The notes: generated from the sequence alone by a model not told the origin. A stretch of DNA of 29,202 nt from JABCPE02 sp963517805 (GCA_963517805.1 CAUQHD010000002.1:1-29202), one strand, 5' to 3'; positions 8,165-16,847 are shown, numbered from the stretch's first letter. Program-made: numbers and translations.

Positions 8165-9064
8165 TTATAAATATGGTTTAAGTTCTTCTACCCTTTGGAC
8201 AAAATTACTATCAATTGCTCTTTTCCCCGCTTCAAAATCTTTTATTATTAATTCTAAATATTTCAATTTTTTAGTACTGAAAATATTTTTATCATCATTA
8301 TTCTCTTGCAAAGTTGAATTTATATATGGCTGAATAGCTGTTTTTTTTAATCCTATTACCTTTGAAATAGTATCTGACAAAGCATTTACAGAGTCGTATT
8401 TTTCCGTATTATAATAAAAACAATTTTTATCTTTTTTAATTTTTCCTTCAGCTAATAACTCTGCTATTTTATAAATATTGCTATCTCTAAGTTTATCGTT
8501 TGAATCATTTGAATCATTTGAATCTTGTTTAATATTAGAAAAAAGATCAGGAAAAATAATTAAGAATTCTTCTCTTAAAACATATAAGAGTTTTTTATTG
8601 AATGTTAATAAATAATCTGCTATATCTTTCTCTACTGCTGAAACATTATGTGTGGGATGATTATATGCTGAAATAACAAGGTTTAAAAAATTATTAGAAT
8701 TATCAAGTCTTTCCAATAATAACTTTAACATTATTTTAATTTTAAAACTGTCATTATTTTTTATAAAATCTCCTATTGAATGATATATTTTAATATGTAA
8801 AGATTTACCTGTAAATCTATTGCCCCAATCCTGTATAGATGTTGTTTTATAAAAATTATTAATAGTAACAAGTCTTTTCTTATCTACAAAATATCTATAC
8901 CCAAGCTTATCTATGAGATGAGGTAATTTTTCACTGATAGGTTTTGGGATATTAATATTTTCTTTTTCTTCTTCACTAGCATAAGCTTTTGCTATATCTA
9001 CAAATTCATATATATTTGTCACTATAGAGTTTATATATTCTATCTCATTAAGTATTTTATCCAT
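8165..9064 (-). CDS. Unrecognised third gene of the AbiE operon
   Basis: I chose the ATG at 9064 (MDKILNEIEY..), which overlaps the end of the AbiEii gene by 8 bp; a TTG at 9073 would add three residues. The protein is about 299 residues and I recognise no family. An N-terminal helical region of about 185 residues is joined by a low-complexity linker (DSNDSNDSND) to a C-terminal region of about 105 residues with KNCFYYN, GLKKTAIQPYIN and KNIF patterns that looks like a separate small domain. There is no signal peptide or membrane segment. The translational coupling to the toxin gene argues that it works with AbiEi/AbiEii, perhaps as a sensor, modulator or second effector. Confidence 0.6.
   Translation of the reverse strand: MDKILNEIEYINSIVTNIYEFVDIAKAYASEEEKENINIPKPISEKLPHLIDKLGYRYFVDKKRLVTINNFYKTTSIQDWGNRFTGKSLHIKIYHSIGDFIKNNDSFKIKIMLKLLLERLDNSNNFLNLVISAYNHPTHNVSAVEKDIADYLLTFNKKLLYVLREEFLIIFPDLFSNIKQDSNDSNDSNDKLRDSNIYKIAELLAEGKIKKDKNCFYYNTEKYDSVNALSDTISKVIGLKKTAIQPYINSTLQENNDDKNIFSTKKLKYLELIIKDFEAGKRAIDSNFVQRVEELKPYL
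8495..8524 (-). repeat. 9-bp tandem repeat encoding a DSN linker
   Basis: Three adjacent copies of a 9-bp unit (TTTGAATCA type on the plus strand) encode the DSNDSNDSND linker of the minus-strand gene. The unit is a multiple of three, so copy-number change would alter linker length without breaking the frame. Confidence 0.6.
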
Positions 9065-10019
9065 AGTTTTCAATTCTTTTCTTTATTGTGTGTAATGTTG
9101 AAATAACCTCTTCTTCTTTTGGTAAGCTACCATAAACTAGATGTTTAAAATCTGTATTGTAAGTATTTGATAATTCTTTCCAAACTTCTTCTAAATTTTT
9201 GAAAATCAAAGCGTTTTTCAGTGGTTGAGAAAGCCAGTTGTTATTGTTTTTGTAGCTTAAAACATCATCTTTTCTTACTTTTTCCAGCATTTCAGGGAAA
9301 TCACTGCTTTCAAAGAATGTTATGATTTCTTCGTTCTTCAATAATTGGTGTAAATCATAGATATGTCTTATTTTACTTCTTAAATCTTGTATCGGATTTT
9401 CAGTATAGGAGAAACGGACAAGACTCATGATTTTCTCACAAAAAGTGCGTTTAGGATTAAGAACCGAAACTTCAAATGGTTCTAAACAGAATTCTTTTAT
9501 TATTTCTTGCTGATGGTTTTGTTCCATCATTTCTGTAATAAAAGTCCTGATTTGGCGTTTTTCATTTGGTTCAAAATACCCAAGCCAAGAAGCTTCTACA
9601 ATAATAACATCTCTAATTTGCCCAAAACTGCCCTCAAAGTTTCGAGAATAAGAATGTGCGGTTTTCCTATTCATTCCCATTTTTTGTGTAACTCCACTGA
9701 TTGGGATTTCAGGCAGAACCTCATTTACAACTTCAGATATTTTTTTGATTTTATTTTTGAGCTGATTGGGAGTTTCTTCACTGGATTTTATTACAACAAG
9801 GTCTATGTCCTCTGAAAATCGTTCAATGACCTTATAACATTTTGAAAGAGCTGTACCGCCTTTGAAAATAGAATATTCAGCCACAGGACTGCTGAAAATT
9901 TGTTTCAAAGCATAACAAACCCAATAGTCTTTTTCTACATAAATATCTAATATTCCCATTTGCTGAGCTGTAAATCTTACTGCTTCTTGGAATTGTTTTT
10001 TATCTTCGTGTAGTTTCAT
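9057..10019 (-). CDS. abiEii: AbiEii-family nucleotidyltransferase toxin
   Basis: The 320-residue protein shows the AbiEii/AbiGii (DUF1814) nucleotidyltransferase signature: EKDYWVCYAL (residues 29-38), KGGTALSK (53-60) and RFSEDIDL (67-74). The GG..S and D-x-D residues correspond to the nucleotide- and metal-binding active site. In the characterised type IV systems such toxins transfer nucleotides to RNA, including tRNA acceptor ends, and stop growth, giving phage abortive infection. The start ATG (10017-10019) overlaps the stop of the AbiEi gene as ATGA, and the end overlaps the next gene by 8 bp. The N-terminal and catalytic parts look intact. Confidence 0.85.
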   Translation of the reverse strand: MKLHEDKKQFQEAVRFTAQQMGILDIYVEKDYWVCYALKQIFSSPVAEYSIFKGGTALSKCYKVIERFSEDIDLVVIKSSEETPNQLKNKIKKISEVVNEVLPEIPISGVTQKMGMNRKTAHSYSRNFEGSFGQIRDVIIVEASWLGYFEPNEKRQIRTFITEMMEQNHQQEIIKEFCLEPFEVSVLNPKRTFCEKIMSLVRFSYTENPIQDLRSKIRHIYDLHQLLKNEEIITFFESSDFPEMLEKVRKDDVLSYKNNNNWLSQPLKNALIFKNLEEVWKELSNTYNTDFKHLVYGSLPKEEEVISTLHTIKKRIENYG

Positions 10020-10738
10020 TTGATGTTCCAGTTTTTGGCGTTAGGCAAAATGTTTTCAATGCCCTGAATTTCGTATGTAGAGATGGGATTTAGCGAGGTT
10101 TTTAAATCATCTGTGTCAATATTTATTTTTTCTAAAATCGCTCCTAAAATCGCTCTTGTTGATGCTGGGTATTTCATTGATAATCTTATCATTATTTTAA
10201 AATCTTTCTCTTGAAAGTCTTTGAAAATTTCTATTAGCCTGACTATGACTTTTTCGGGTGTCGTATCAGGAATGTTTTTAATAAATCTTAATATATCAAG
10301 AAGCTGGAGGTAAGGTATATTTTCTTTATTAATCGTGTTTTTTTGTTGTACTATAGAAATATTGAATATACCTCTTTTAAATGGTGAACGGATATTGTTT
10401 TTCCCAATTTGAATACTATTACTAATCTGTGTCGTAAATCCTAATTCATTGTAAATACTTAACCCTGTGAGGTAACCTATGGTTTTTCCATTGTCTACAA
10501 GCAGGTCTTTAACAATTTGATAATTATTCGGATTTAGTTTACCAAAACGGGTAATCTCAGGTTTGTAGAATTTTCCTTTGGAGAGTTTTTCTATTTTTCC
10601 AGATTTAGCCATTCGGTTTAAGGCTTTGATAATAGCCTCTTTATTCTGTTTTTCTTCGGTTAAAAAATCAGAATAGGTGAAAATATAACCTTTGGGCAGG
10701 TAATTTATTTTATCGTTTATGAACTGCGTGGTTGTCAA
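10016..10738 (-). CDS. abiEi: AbiEi-family antitoxin / transcriptional repressor
   Basis: The 240-residue protein resembles the DUF6088/AbiEi group: an N-terminal winged helix (FTYSDFLTEE, then IIKALNRMAKSGKIEKLSKG and KFYKPE) followed by GYLTGLSIYNELGFTTQ, the typical start of the C-terminal antitoxin domain. Known AbiEi antitoxins neutralise AbiEii without stable binding and repress their own operon by binding inverted repeats. The predicted start is TTG at 10736-10738, because no ATG fits near the promoter. A TATCTTTG promoter lies about 20 nt upstream and a 9-bp inverted repeat at 10771-10798 is a good operator candidate. Confidence 0.8.
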   Translation of the reverse strand: MTTTQFINDKINYLPKGYIFTYSDFLTEEKQNKEAIIKALNRMAKSGKIEKLSKGKFYKPEITRFGKLNPNNYQIVKDLLVDNGKTIGYLTGLSIYNELGFTTQISNSIQIGKNNIRSPFKRGIFNISIVQQKNTINKENIPYLQLLDILRFIKNIPDTTPEKVIVRLIEIFKDFQEKDFKIMIRLSMKYPASTRAILGAILEKINIDTDDLKTSLNPISTYEIQGIENILPNAKNWNIK

Positions 10739-10756
10739 TGTCTTTATTTTATTCTA

Positions 10757-10764
10757 CAAAGATA
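10757..10764 (-). promoter_or_regulatory. Promoter -7 element of the AbiE operon
   Basis: The minus strand reads TATCTTTG, matching TAnnTTTG exactly. The transcript would begin near 10751, about 13 nt before the TTG start codon. Confidence 0.65.
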
Positions 10765-10770
10765 CAAAAA

Positions 10771-10798
10771 GTCCAGTTTATCACATAAAAAACTGGAC
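10771..10798 (-). terminator. Hairpin: integrase terminator and possible AbiEi operator
   Basis: GTCCAGTTT (10771-10779) and AAACTGGAC (10790-10798) are a perfect 9-bp inverted repeat. On the minus strand it follows the integrase stop by a few bases and runs into TTTTT, so it fits an intrinsic terminator. It also covers the -15 to -45 region of the AbiE promoter, where an AbiEi repressor would be expected to bind. The two roles are compatible. Confidence 0.6.
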
Positions 10799-10804
10799 AA
10801 AATA

Positions 10805-12241
10805 TTAGGCGATATTCATTGTGTTGTTGTTTTGTGTTTGTTCTTCTTGTTCTAATTTTTTACTCATTTCCTCTATTTTTTCTTGTAATGCTCGTATTTG
10901 TTCTGATTGTAGGTCATATTTTTGCAATTTCTCATTTCTTGATTTTATACTTTCTTGTCTTAAGTGTTCATGTTCACTAGTTGGCTTGAAATAAGTTTTA
11001 AAAGTGTTTTCATTAGTATGTCCTGTATATTGCCAAATTTCTAGTAAATCCCAACCTTCAATGTATCTGTTGGTACAGAAACTTCTTCTTGAATCGTGGA
11101 AGGCTATTTTTTCTGAAAACCCTAATTCTTCAGTAATAACACCTTTGTTCGTAGGTTTTTCTATTGAAATTTTCTTGTCTTTAAAATAGGGAATTTCCTC
11201 AAAAACTTCTTTAAGGTAGTCGTTTGTTTTTTGATTAGAAATAGATATGGACTTAATATTGCCATTATATTTTTCTAGTATTTCTTCTGTGTATCCAAAG
11301 AAAGAAAAGCAAAGTGTTGTGTATTTATCGTTTGTTGATACTTTTTCTGAAAGGATTGTTATTTTTCTGTTATCATAATCTATATGGGAGTTTTCTATCC
11401 TTGTTATATCGCCAAATCTCAAAGAAGTGTGGCAACCAAGTACAAACAAGTCTCTTATTTTTTCTAATCTTTTATTCTTGGATAAATCATATTGATAAAG
11501 TTCTGTTATATCTTTTTCTGTTAAAACGACATTAAAAGAAGGGGCTACTTTAGGTTTGAATTCTTCTTGTAGATAACTTCTGTTATCAGTGTAGCCTTTT
11601 TCAAATGCTTTTCTTAGGACTTGAGACAGTCTTTTTATTCTTGTTTTAACGGTATTAGAGCATAATTTTTTACTATTAATCAACCAAGATTGAAACTTTA
11701 AACATAGAACTTCATCAAATTTATCTATATCAATAAATGTATTAGTTTCCTTTGCGAACTCTTTTAAATCTTTATACATTACATTAAAAGAGGAAATATA
11801 ACTTTTGTGTTTGGGTTTTTGTCCAGAATCTATAGCGTTATTGTTTTTAAGTTTAAGAATCTCCATAAATTCTTCAAAAATATCATCAAAAGATTTTTTG
11901 CCTTTTTTGACAACTTTGATATCTTTTCCTTCTTTTGCTGAATTTACAATACTTTTTAACTCTTCCTTTGTTGGGATTCTATTGTATTGTTCGTTAAATC
12001 TATTGTGGGTATCAATAATTGAAGCTCTAAATTTATCAAGTTTTAGATTTATTTCTTTTTTAGATGCTCCTGATGACACATATTGTTTGTTTTTGTCCCA
12101 ATGAATAGTTGGAATTTTTATTCCTGTTGAGAAATCTATCTGATAATCCTTGAAAGAATATCTTCCTGCTATTCTTGAAGTTTCCAATTTAGGGTCTTTC
12201 AATCTAAAGCTAACGCTTCCTATCTCGTTGTTATACTGCAT
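10805..12241 (-). CDS. Tyrosine-type site-specific integrase of the defence island
   Basis: The 478-residue protein is a full-length Bacteroidetes tyrosine recombinase. It has an N-terminal arm-binding region, a SAM-like core-binding domain (residues about 110-220) and a catalytic domain with R275 (HTSLRFGD), K300, H382-x-x-R385 (FHDSRRSF), H408 (TGH) and nucleophile Y417 (TFKTYF). The C-terminus after residue 445 is a glutamine/glutamate-rich coiled coil. All catalytic residues are present, so the enzyme is probably active. The gene lies 52 bp inside the right 23-bp repeat and is transcribed inward. It should catalyse integration and excision of the segment between the repeats. Confidence 0.92.
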   Translation of the reverse strand: MQYNNEIGSVSFRLKDPKLETSRIAGRYSFKDYQIDFSTGIKIPTIHWDKNKQYVSSGASKKEINLKLDKFRASIIDTHNRFNEQYNRIPTKEELKSIVNSAKEGKDIKVVKKGKKSFDDIFEEFMEILKLKNNNAIDSGQKPKHKSYISSFNVMYKDLKEFAKETNTFIDIDKFDEVLCLKFQSWLINSKKLCSNTVKTRIKRLSQVLRKAFEKGYTDNRSYLQEEFKPKVAPSFNVVLTEKDITELYQYDLSKNKRLEKIRDLFVLGCHTSLRFGDITRIENSHIDYDNRKITILSEKVSTNDKYTTLCFSFFGYTEEILEKYNGNIKSISISNQKTNDYLKEVFEEIPYFKDKKISIEKPTNKGVITEELGFSEKIAFHDSRRSFCTNRYIEGWDLLEIWQYTGHTNENTFKTYFKPTSEHEHLRQESIKSRNEKLQKYDLQSEQIRALQEKIEEMSKKLEQEEQTQNNNTMNIA

Positions 12242-12266
12242 GATATGTGTGTTAAATTAACTTTTA

Positions 12267-12274
12267 CAAAGATA
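12267..12274 (-). promoter_or_regulatory. Promoter -7 element of the integrase gene
   Basis: On the minus strand this is TATCTTTG, an exact TAnnTTTG match. Transcription would start near 12261, about 20 nt before the ATG. The upstream promoter region reaches into the repeat at 12293-12315, so integrase binding there could control its own expression. Confidence 0.65.
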
Positions 12275-12292
12275 CAAAAAAAACATCAAAAT

Positions 12293-12315
12293 GGTCACGA
12301 TTTTGGTCACGGTAA
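12293..12315. repeat. Right 23-bp direct repeat, candidate attR of the defence island
   Basis: This copy differs from 72-94 at one base. It contains GGTCACG twice with a 12-bp period. It lies next to the integrase promoter, the usual place for an integrase-bound end. Confidence 0.65.
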
Positions 12316-12677
12316 AAAATAAATCTTAATAAATTTAATTAAATTTAAAAATATTTAATTCGTTGATTTTTAATTATTTAATATTTGATTTAGTTTTAAT
12401 GAAATCTATTTTTATACAAGGTTATAGTCCCTGTGGGTCTACAGAACTGCCTGAAAGGCACAAAGGATAACAAGCGATTTATTTATACAAGGCACTTTTA
12501 GTGAATGTTTAATAAGTCGTTTTTTTTTGACACCAGATTTGCCACAACTCTTTTTTTTCGGTGGCAAAATGTGACACAAAACGAAAAAACACTTCAAAAA
12601 ACCTTAATTGAAGCATGTTTAGAAAAAGTTATCCTCTTATCTATCCACAGGGTGTATCCAGCAAAATCTTTACACCC
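12316..12677. other. Intergenic region between the island and the second integrase
   Basis: No gene is seen before the integrase start chosen at 12678. The stretch holds a 10-bp direct repeat (TTATACAAGG near 12411 and 12482). Between its copies is a small structured segment with the hairpins CTGTGGGTCTACAG and TGCCTGAAAGGCA, closed by GTTAT/ATAAC. It also holds the inverted TGCCAC/GTGGCA motif at about 12529-12575. The structured segment is not a recognisable tRNA. Confidence 0.4.
12529..12575. repeat. Inverted TGCCAC/GTGGCA motif upstream of integrase 2
   Basis: TGACACC and TGCCACA repeat with a 12-bp period on the left, and GTGGCA with GTGACAC form the inverted counterpart on the right of a T8 run. 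The layout parallels the GGTCACG pair flanking the first island and is a candidate recombinase binding region for the second integrase. Confidence 0.4.
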
Positions 12678-13772
12678 ATGAATATCAATTTTTATCTCAA
12701 AAACTACATCAACAAAGAGGGAAAATCTCCTATTTACATGTATATCACCTCCGCAGGAAAAAGAGAGCGTATCCCCATGGATATCTTTATAAAACCTGCT
12801 GACTGGGATAATTCAAAAAGAAGAGCAAAACCAAAATCTGAAAACAGCGAAACTATTAACCTGCTCCCTGATCAGGCTTATACAAAAATTTCTGATATTA
12901 GAGTGCATTACAGACTTTCTAAAATGCACCTGTCCATAGACAAGCTCATCGATGAATTTAAAAATCTAACACCCAACCATGACTTCATTTCTTTCATGAA
13001 ACACCACACCGAAAATCTTATTCTGCGCCCAAGCTCCTATAAAAAACACCTGAGCGAAATAAAAAAACTGGAAGAATTCAAAAAATTCATCCCCTTTTCT
13101 GAAGTAACAATGGAGTGTGTCAATAATTATCGTGGCTTCCTTGTCAATAAAAAGAAAAATGCACCAACAACCATTGCATTTTCCATTAAAACCATTTTAA
13201 AATATATCCGTGCAGCCAAGAAACAGGGAATATTCCTCAACTTAGACCCCTCCGATATTAAACCAGGAAGCACGAAAGGCAACAGGGTAAATCTAACTTT
13301 AGAAGAAGTAGACAGACTAAAATCCTACTACGAAAGTGGATTTATCAAACCACACCATAGACTAACATTAGGATATTTCCTTTTCTCCTGTTACACTTCT
13401 TTGAGAATTTCTGATGTTAAAAACCTGAAAAGAGATGACCTCACAGGAGACACAATCATGTATACCAGCACCAAAACAAGAAACAATCACACCATAATTC
13501 TCAATAAAACCGCAAAAAAAAATCGTTGAAGAAAATGAGGATTTATTCGCAAAATGGACTTCCGACCAAAAAATGAACAAGGCGTTGAAAGAAATTGCCA
13601 ACATTTGCAGCATCAAGAAAAAAGTCCATTTCCATGTAGCCAGACACTCATTTGCAACCAATTTTCTACGGAAAGGCGGTAAAATAGAAGACCTGCAGGT
13701 AATCATGGATCACAGCGATATCCAAACTACAATGGTATATGTCCACATTGTAAGAGCTGAAAGCGTTAAAAG
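12678..13772 (+). pseudogene. Broken second tyrosine integrase
   Basis: The start is ATG 12678 (MNINFYLKNY..). An upstream ATG at 12615 is less family-like. The first part covers the N-terminal and core-binding domains and reaches the catalytic arginine in CYTSLRISD. At a run of nine A (13514-13522) the frame shifts by one base and meets a stop at once. In the next frame the gene goes on with IVEENEDLFAKW, then the HVARHSF box (H-x-x-R), MDHSDIQTTM and the tyrosine region MVYVHIV. After HIVRAESVKS the frame has no family-like end and runs antisense through the adjacent phage gene. The gene is therefore frameshifted and probably truncated at its 3' end. Confidence 0.8.
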
Positions 13773-13779
13773 CATATAT

Positions 13780-15621
13780 TTAATAAGTTTCAGTTTCTAT
13801 TTCTATAGAATAGTGTTTATCCGAAATGGAATTTTTTACCCAGGATTTTATCCAGTGCCTTTTGTTGTAGGCGAAAATTTCCGAGCGGATATCATACTTG
13901 CGTATTTTATTTTTTTCTGTGATAAATGTCCACTTGTAGCTGAAGTTAGACAACCGGTTCATACACCAATGTTTGAGATGCTCGGCGCATTCTTCTCCCT
14001 CCAGTCCTTTGGGATTTGTTGCGTGATTGTCGCCGTCTCTGTCCAGCCCAGCATAATAAACCAGCATCAGGGAACTTTCTTTGCAAGCCTTGGCGGTATT
14101 TGCTCCACGGAAAAAAGCCATCGGAAGACAAAATCCATTGATGGTGATTCCCGTAGTGTTTTCTGGAACAAACGCAGGATTGAGCTGGTAACCACTTTCA
14201 TTGAAGAAAATATTTCTGTTCTCCATTCCCTCCACTTCAGGGAATTTTAAATGAAAATACTCTTTATCAGTAAATTTCCTGATGGGATTTTCCACCTCAA
14301 AGGCTCTAAAATCTTCCGGTTCTTTCATTTTATCAATCCTGATAAGGTTCATCACTGCCTTAGAACCATCAAAAGTAAGGTCGTAATTTCGCCAGTTCTT
14401 GATGATGGTCACCAAATCCCCAAACGACATATCCGGCACCGCTTTTTTAAGATTAACTCTATTAAAATTAAACACATACGGAATCACATTGCCTTCTATG
14501 GTGTGCTGTCTCATCGGGCGGATTTCTATGTAAGCCAGCCCAATCACCTTATTGGATGAATCTGTCATGTGCTGAGCCTCCAAATAGCCGTAATATTCAA
14601 AAACAAGTTCTTTTCTATCCACCGCATCCTGCTCACCAACATTCAGAATAAAATCCATGTTTTCAATTATCTCGTGAGTGTTTCCTGATCCAAAAGAATG
14701 TAAAGCTCTGCCGCCATAACTGATGGTTAAATCCGAATTCTTATGGGCATTATGCAGCTTGAAGTAAATTCTGTATTTCCCTGGCGCCTCTATCGTTACG
14801 GATTTTTTCCACTTTCCGTACATATCACCCCCAGAAGTCCGCTCGGTCAAATATACTTCCTCTTTGAACATGCTGAGCTTATGCAGTTTCTGCTCTCCTG
14901 TGGTGTAATAATTTTTTTCCGTAAAAATACACCGCTGGAGCAGATGTTCATCGCTGAGAATATCTCCTGTCAGCTGGAAACCAGCATCTCTAAATCCTGC
15001 TTTCAGAACATACAACAGGTATGGCATCGGGTGGATGATGTTTTTATTATACACATCCATGCCGTTTTCCACTCGGTTTCTGGGAAAAACTTTTTCTGTT
15101 TTGCCCTGCTCCTGCACCCTGTTATTTATCATCGAATCAAAATATTTCCACTCCTCGCTGTCCAGATTGTATTCATCTGTATAGAGTTTCGGGAAATTAT
15201 AATCTACAGCCGGATAACTTTTTTCCACCACTTCATTGGCGTGCTGGTAAATGTCTGGAACTTCGAAATTATGCAAGGGCAGATCTGATAGTTTTTTGTC
15301 AAAATTTGGCAAATTTTCAAATCCAGAATCAATCTGGAATTTTAGCGATTTTGTCCCAAACTCCAGAATCTCGATTTTTCCTTTTCTCCGCTTCCCTTCG
15401 TGGATATGGATTCCATCATGAAACCGCTTAAGTTTTGAATTATCAAGCGAAGAAAACTGACCTATTTTCCTAAGGAATTCCACCGTATAAGGACACTCTA
15501 TGGGCAAAGTGTAGTTGGTCCAGAAGCTGTCCTTGAACCTTGGGTTTTCTTCGGTAAAACTAAATGAGAGTCCGTCCAGCGGAATTTCTATTCCTTCATT
15601 GGTTATAAATTTGTCCTGCAT
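13780..15621 (-). CDS. Large phage structural protein, probably tail
   Basis: This 613-residue protein has a beta-rich composition and no membrane segment or signal peptide. I do not recognise a named family. It opens with MQDKFITNEGIEIPLDGLSF and has a carbohydrate-binding-like middle (GKYRIYFKLHN, residues about 280-300). Size, order and context, last in a minus-strand run with fibre-like and tail-like genes, point to a phage tail or baseplate component. It is much less AT-rich than the membrane-protein cassette just upstream of it. Its 3' end abuts the truncated integrase, so the phage DNA joins older mobile DNA near 13772. Confidence 0.5.
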   Translation of the reverse strand: MQDKFITNEGIEIPLDGLSFSFTEENPRFKDSFWTNYTLPIECPYTVEFLRKIGQFSSLDNSKLKRFHDGIHIHEGKRRKGKIEILEFGTKSLKFQIDSGFENLPNFDKKLSDLPLHNFEVPDIYQHANEVVEKSYPAVDYNFPKLYTDEYNLDSEEWKYFDSMINNRVQEQGKTEKVFPRNRVENGMDVYNKNIIHPMPYLLYVLKAGFRDAGFQLTGDILSDEHLLQRCIFTEKNYYTTGEQKLHKLSMFKEEVYLTERTSGGDMYGKWKKSVTIEAPGKYRIYFKLHNAHKNSDLTISYGGRALHSFGSGNTHEIIENMDFILNVGEQDAVDRKELVFEYYGYLEAQHMTDSSNKVIGLAYIEIRPMRQHTIEGNVIPYVFNFNRVNLKKAVPDMSFGDLVTIIKNWRNYDLTFDGSKAVMNLIRIDKMKEPEDFRAFEVENPIRKFTDKEYFHLKFPEVEGMENRNIFFNESGYQLNPAFVPENTTGITINGFCLPMAFFRGANTAKACKESSLMLVYYAGLDRDGDNHATNPKGLEGEECAEHLKHWCMNRLSNFSYKWTFITEKNKIRKYDIRSEIFAYNKRHWIKSWVKNSISDKHYSIEIETETY

Positions 15622-15681
15622 TGTTTTTTTATATTTCTTTCAAAATTCTAAAAAATAGGACATTATCAAAAGGACAAAAGG

Positions 15682-16845
15682 TTATTTTTTATAGGAAAAC
15701 CTTTTTGAAAAATAATCAGCTGTAACAAATACAAAAACACAAATAAATAAAACAGAAAAGAATACAATAAAAGTCACCCACCACTTATACATTCCAATTG
15801 ACCAAAGAAAAATAGAAGCAAGTCCATCCAAAAAGACTATTGTATCAACCCAATTATTGGCTTTATTTTCTTTATTTTTTGCTGTTGTTTCATCAAAAAA
15901 ATGTTCGCTTATTTTTCCATAAAGTATGGATAATATAAAAATAGATGATATGGTAAACATTATTTTTTTTAGAATACCATGTATTTCTAAATCAAAAAAT
16001 AGAAATTCACTATCCATCCAAGGACTTAAAATAACATATATTACCAAAAAGAAAAAGAAAAACTGACTTAACAGCTGAAAAAGTATTTTAATATTTCTAT
16101 AATCTTTATCCCTTATAACATGTGTTAAATTAAAATTAACAATATTCTCCCTAGAGAAACACATTACAGATCCTGGGATGAGTTTTTTTTTATATTCTTT
16201 ACTATTTTCTTCTGGAAAATGATATTTATAACAATCTTTTACCAAAATAGACTCTACTTTGTTGGTTTCTTTTTCTAATAATATGTCGTATAGAACTCCT
16301 GAAAACATAGTGTTTTTATAACCATCATTAATTAAAACATCCACATTAGTATACAAATATTTTTTGTCTTTTATTTTTTCCATTGTTTTTCCTGTCACTA
16401 TGTAGTGCCATGGATGATTAAACCTAAATACAGGAAATATAATATCTAGTTTGAAAATAACAACTAATGAATGAAGGAGAGCGCCTAAAAAAGCTGAAAT
16501 TGCATATATAAGAGACGCCAAAACAAGAAAATCAAAAGCATTTGTTTTAAATTCATCAGGAATTTTTTCTGCTTTAATATTATTCAATATATTGATTATT
16601 GTTTTATATGAAATAGAATTTAAAAATCTTATTTCTAAAATATATCTAAAAAAAAGTATAACACCTACTGATAGGGAAATAGATATAATGCTGAAAAACA
16701 GCGTTAAAATAAATCTTTCAAATATATTCCCTTGTGAAAATTGCCTCGTAAAATTTCCACGAAAGTAAAATTTCCTGAAAATAATTCCAGGAAATATAAA
16801 TATCATAATATAAAAAACCGTACTTAAAGCAATATTAATATTCAT
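15682..16845 (-). CDS. Polytopic membrane protein with central soluble domain (cassette gene 2)
   Basis: The 387-residue protein has about four membrane segments in the first 140 residues, a soluble region (about residues 145-255: HPWHYIVTGK, then VDVLINDGYKNTMFSGVLYD) and about four membrane segments in the C-terminal third. The soluble part recalls DUF6338-like proteins, in which a small beta domain lies between membrane regions, but I do not claim membership. The gene starts 2 bp after the 83-residue gene and is very AT-rich compared with the phage genes on either side. It looks like cargo inserted in the tail operon. A role in phage exclusion or host-envelope change is plausible but unproven. 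Confidence 0.6.
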   Translation of the reverse strand: MNINIALSTVFYIMIFIFPGIIFRKFYFRGNFTRQFSQGNIFERFILTLFFSIISISLSVGVILFFRYILEIRFLNSISYKTIINILNNIKAEKIPDEFKTNAFDFLVLASLIYAISAFLGALLHSLVVIFKLDIIFPVFRFNHPWHYIVTGKTMEKIKDKKYLYTNVDVLINDGYKNTMFSGVLYDILLEKETNKVESILVKDCYKYHFPEENSKEYKKKLIPGSVMCFSRENIVNFNLTHVIRDKDYRNIKILFQLLSQFFFFFLVIYVILSPWMDSEFLFFDLEIHGILKKIMFTISSIFILSILYGKISEHFFDETTAKNKENKANNWVDTIVFLDGLASIFLWSIGMYKWWVTFIVFFSVLFICVFVFVTADYFSKRFSYKK

Positions 16846-16847
16846 AT

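Noticed and set aside
8495..8524. Phase-variable repeat
   Set aside because: The unit is 9 bp, so changes in copy number keep the reading frame; only linker length would vary.
12411..12480. tRNA gene
   Set aside because: The small hairpins do not make a cloverleaf with acceptor stem and T-loop consensus.
13780..14250. Plus-strand continuation of the second integrase frame
   Set aside because: It is antisense to the well-formed 613-residue phage gene and has no integrase-like content after 13772.
14743..15288. Plus-strand 181-residue frame
   Set aside because: Antisense to the 613-residue phage protein; cysteine/phenylalanine-rich shadow composition.
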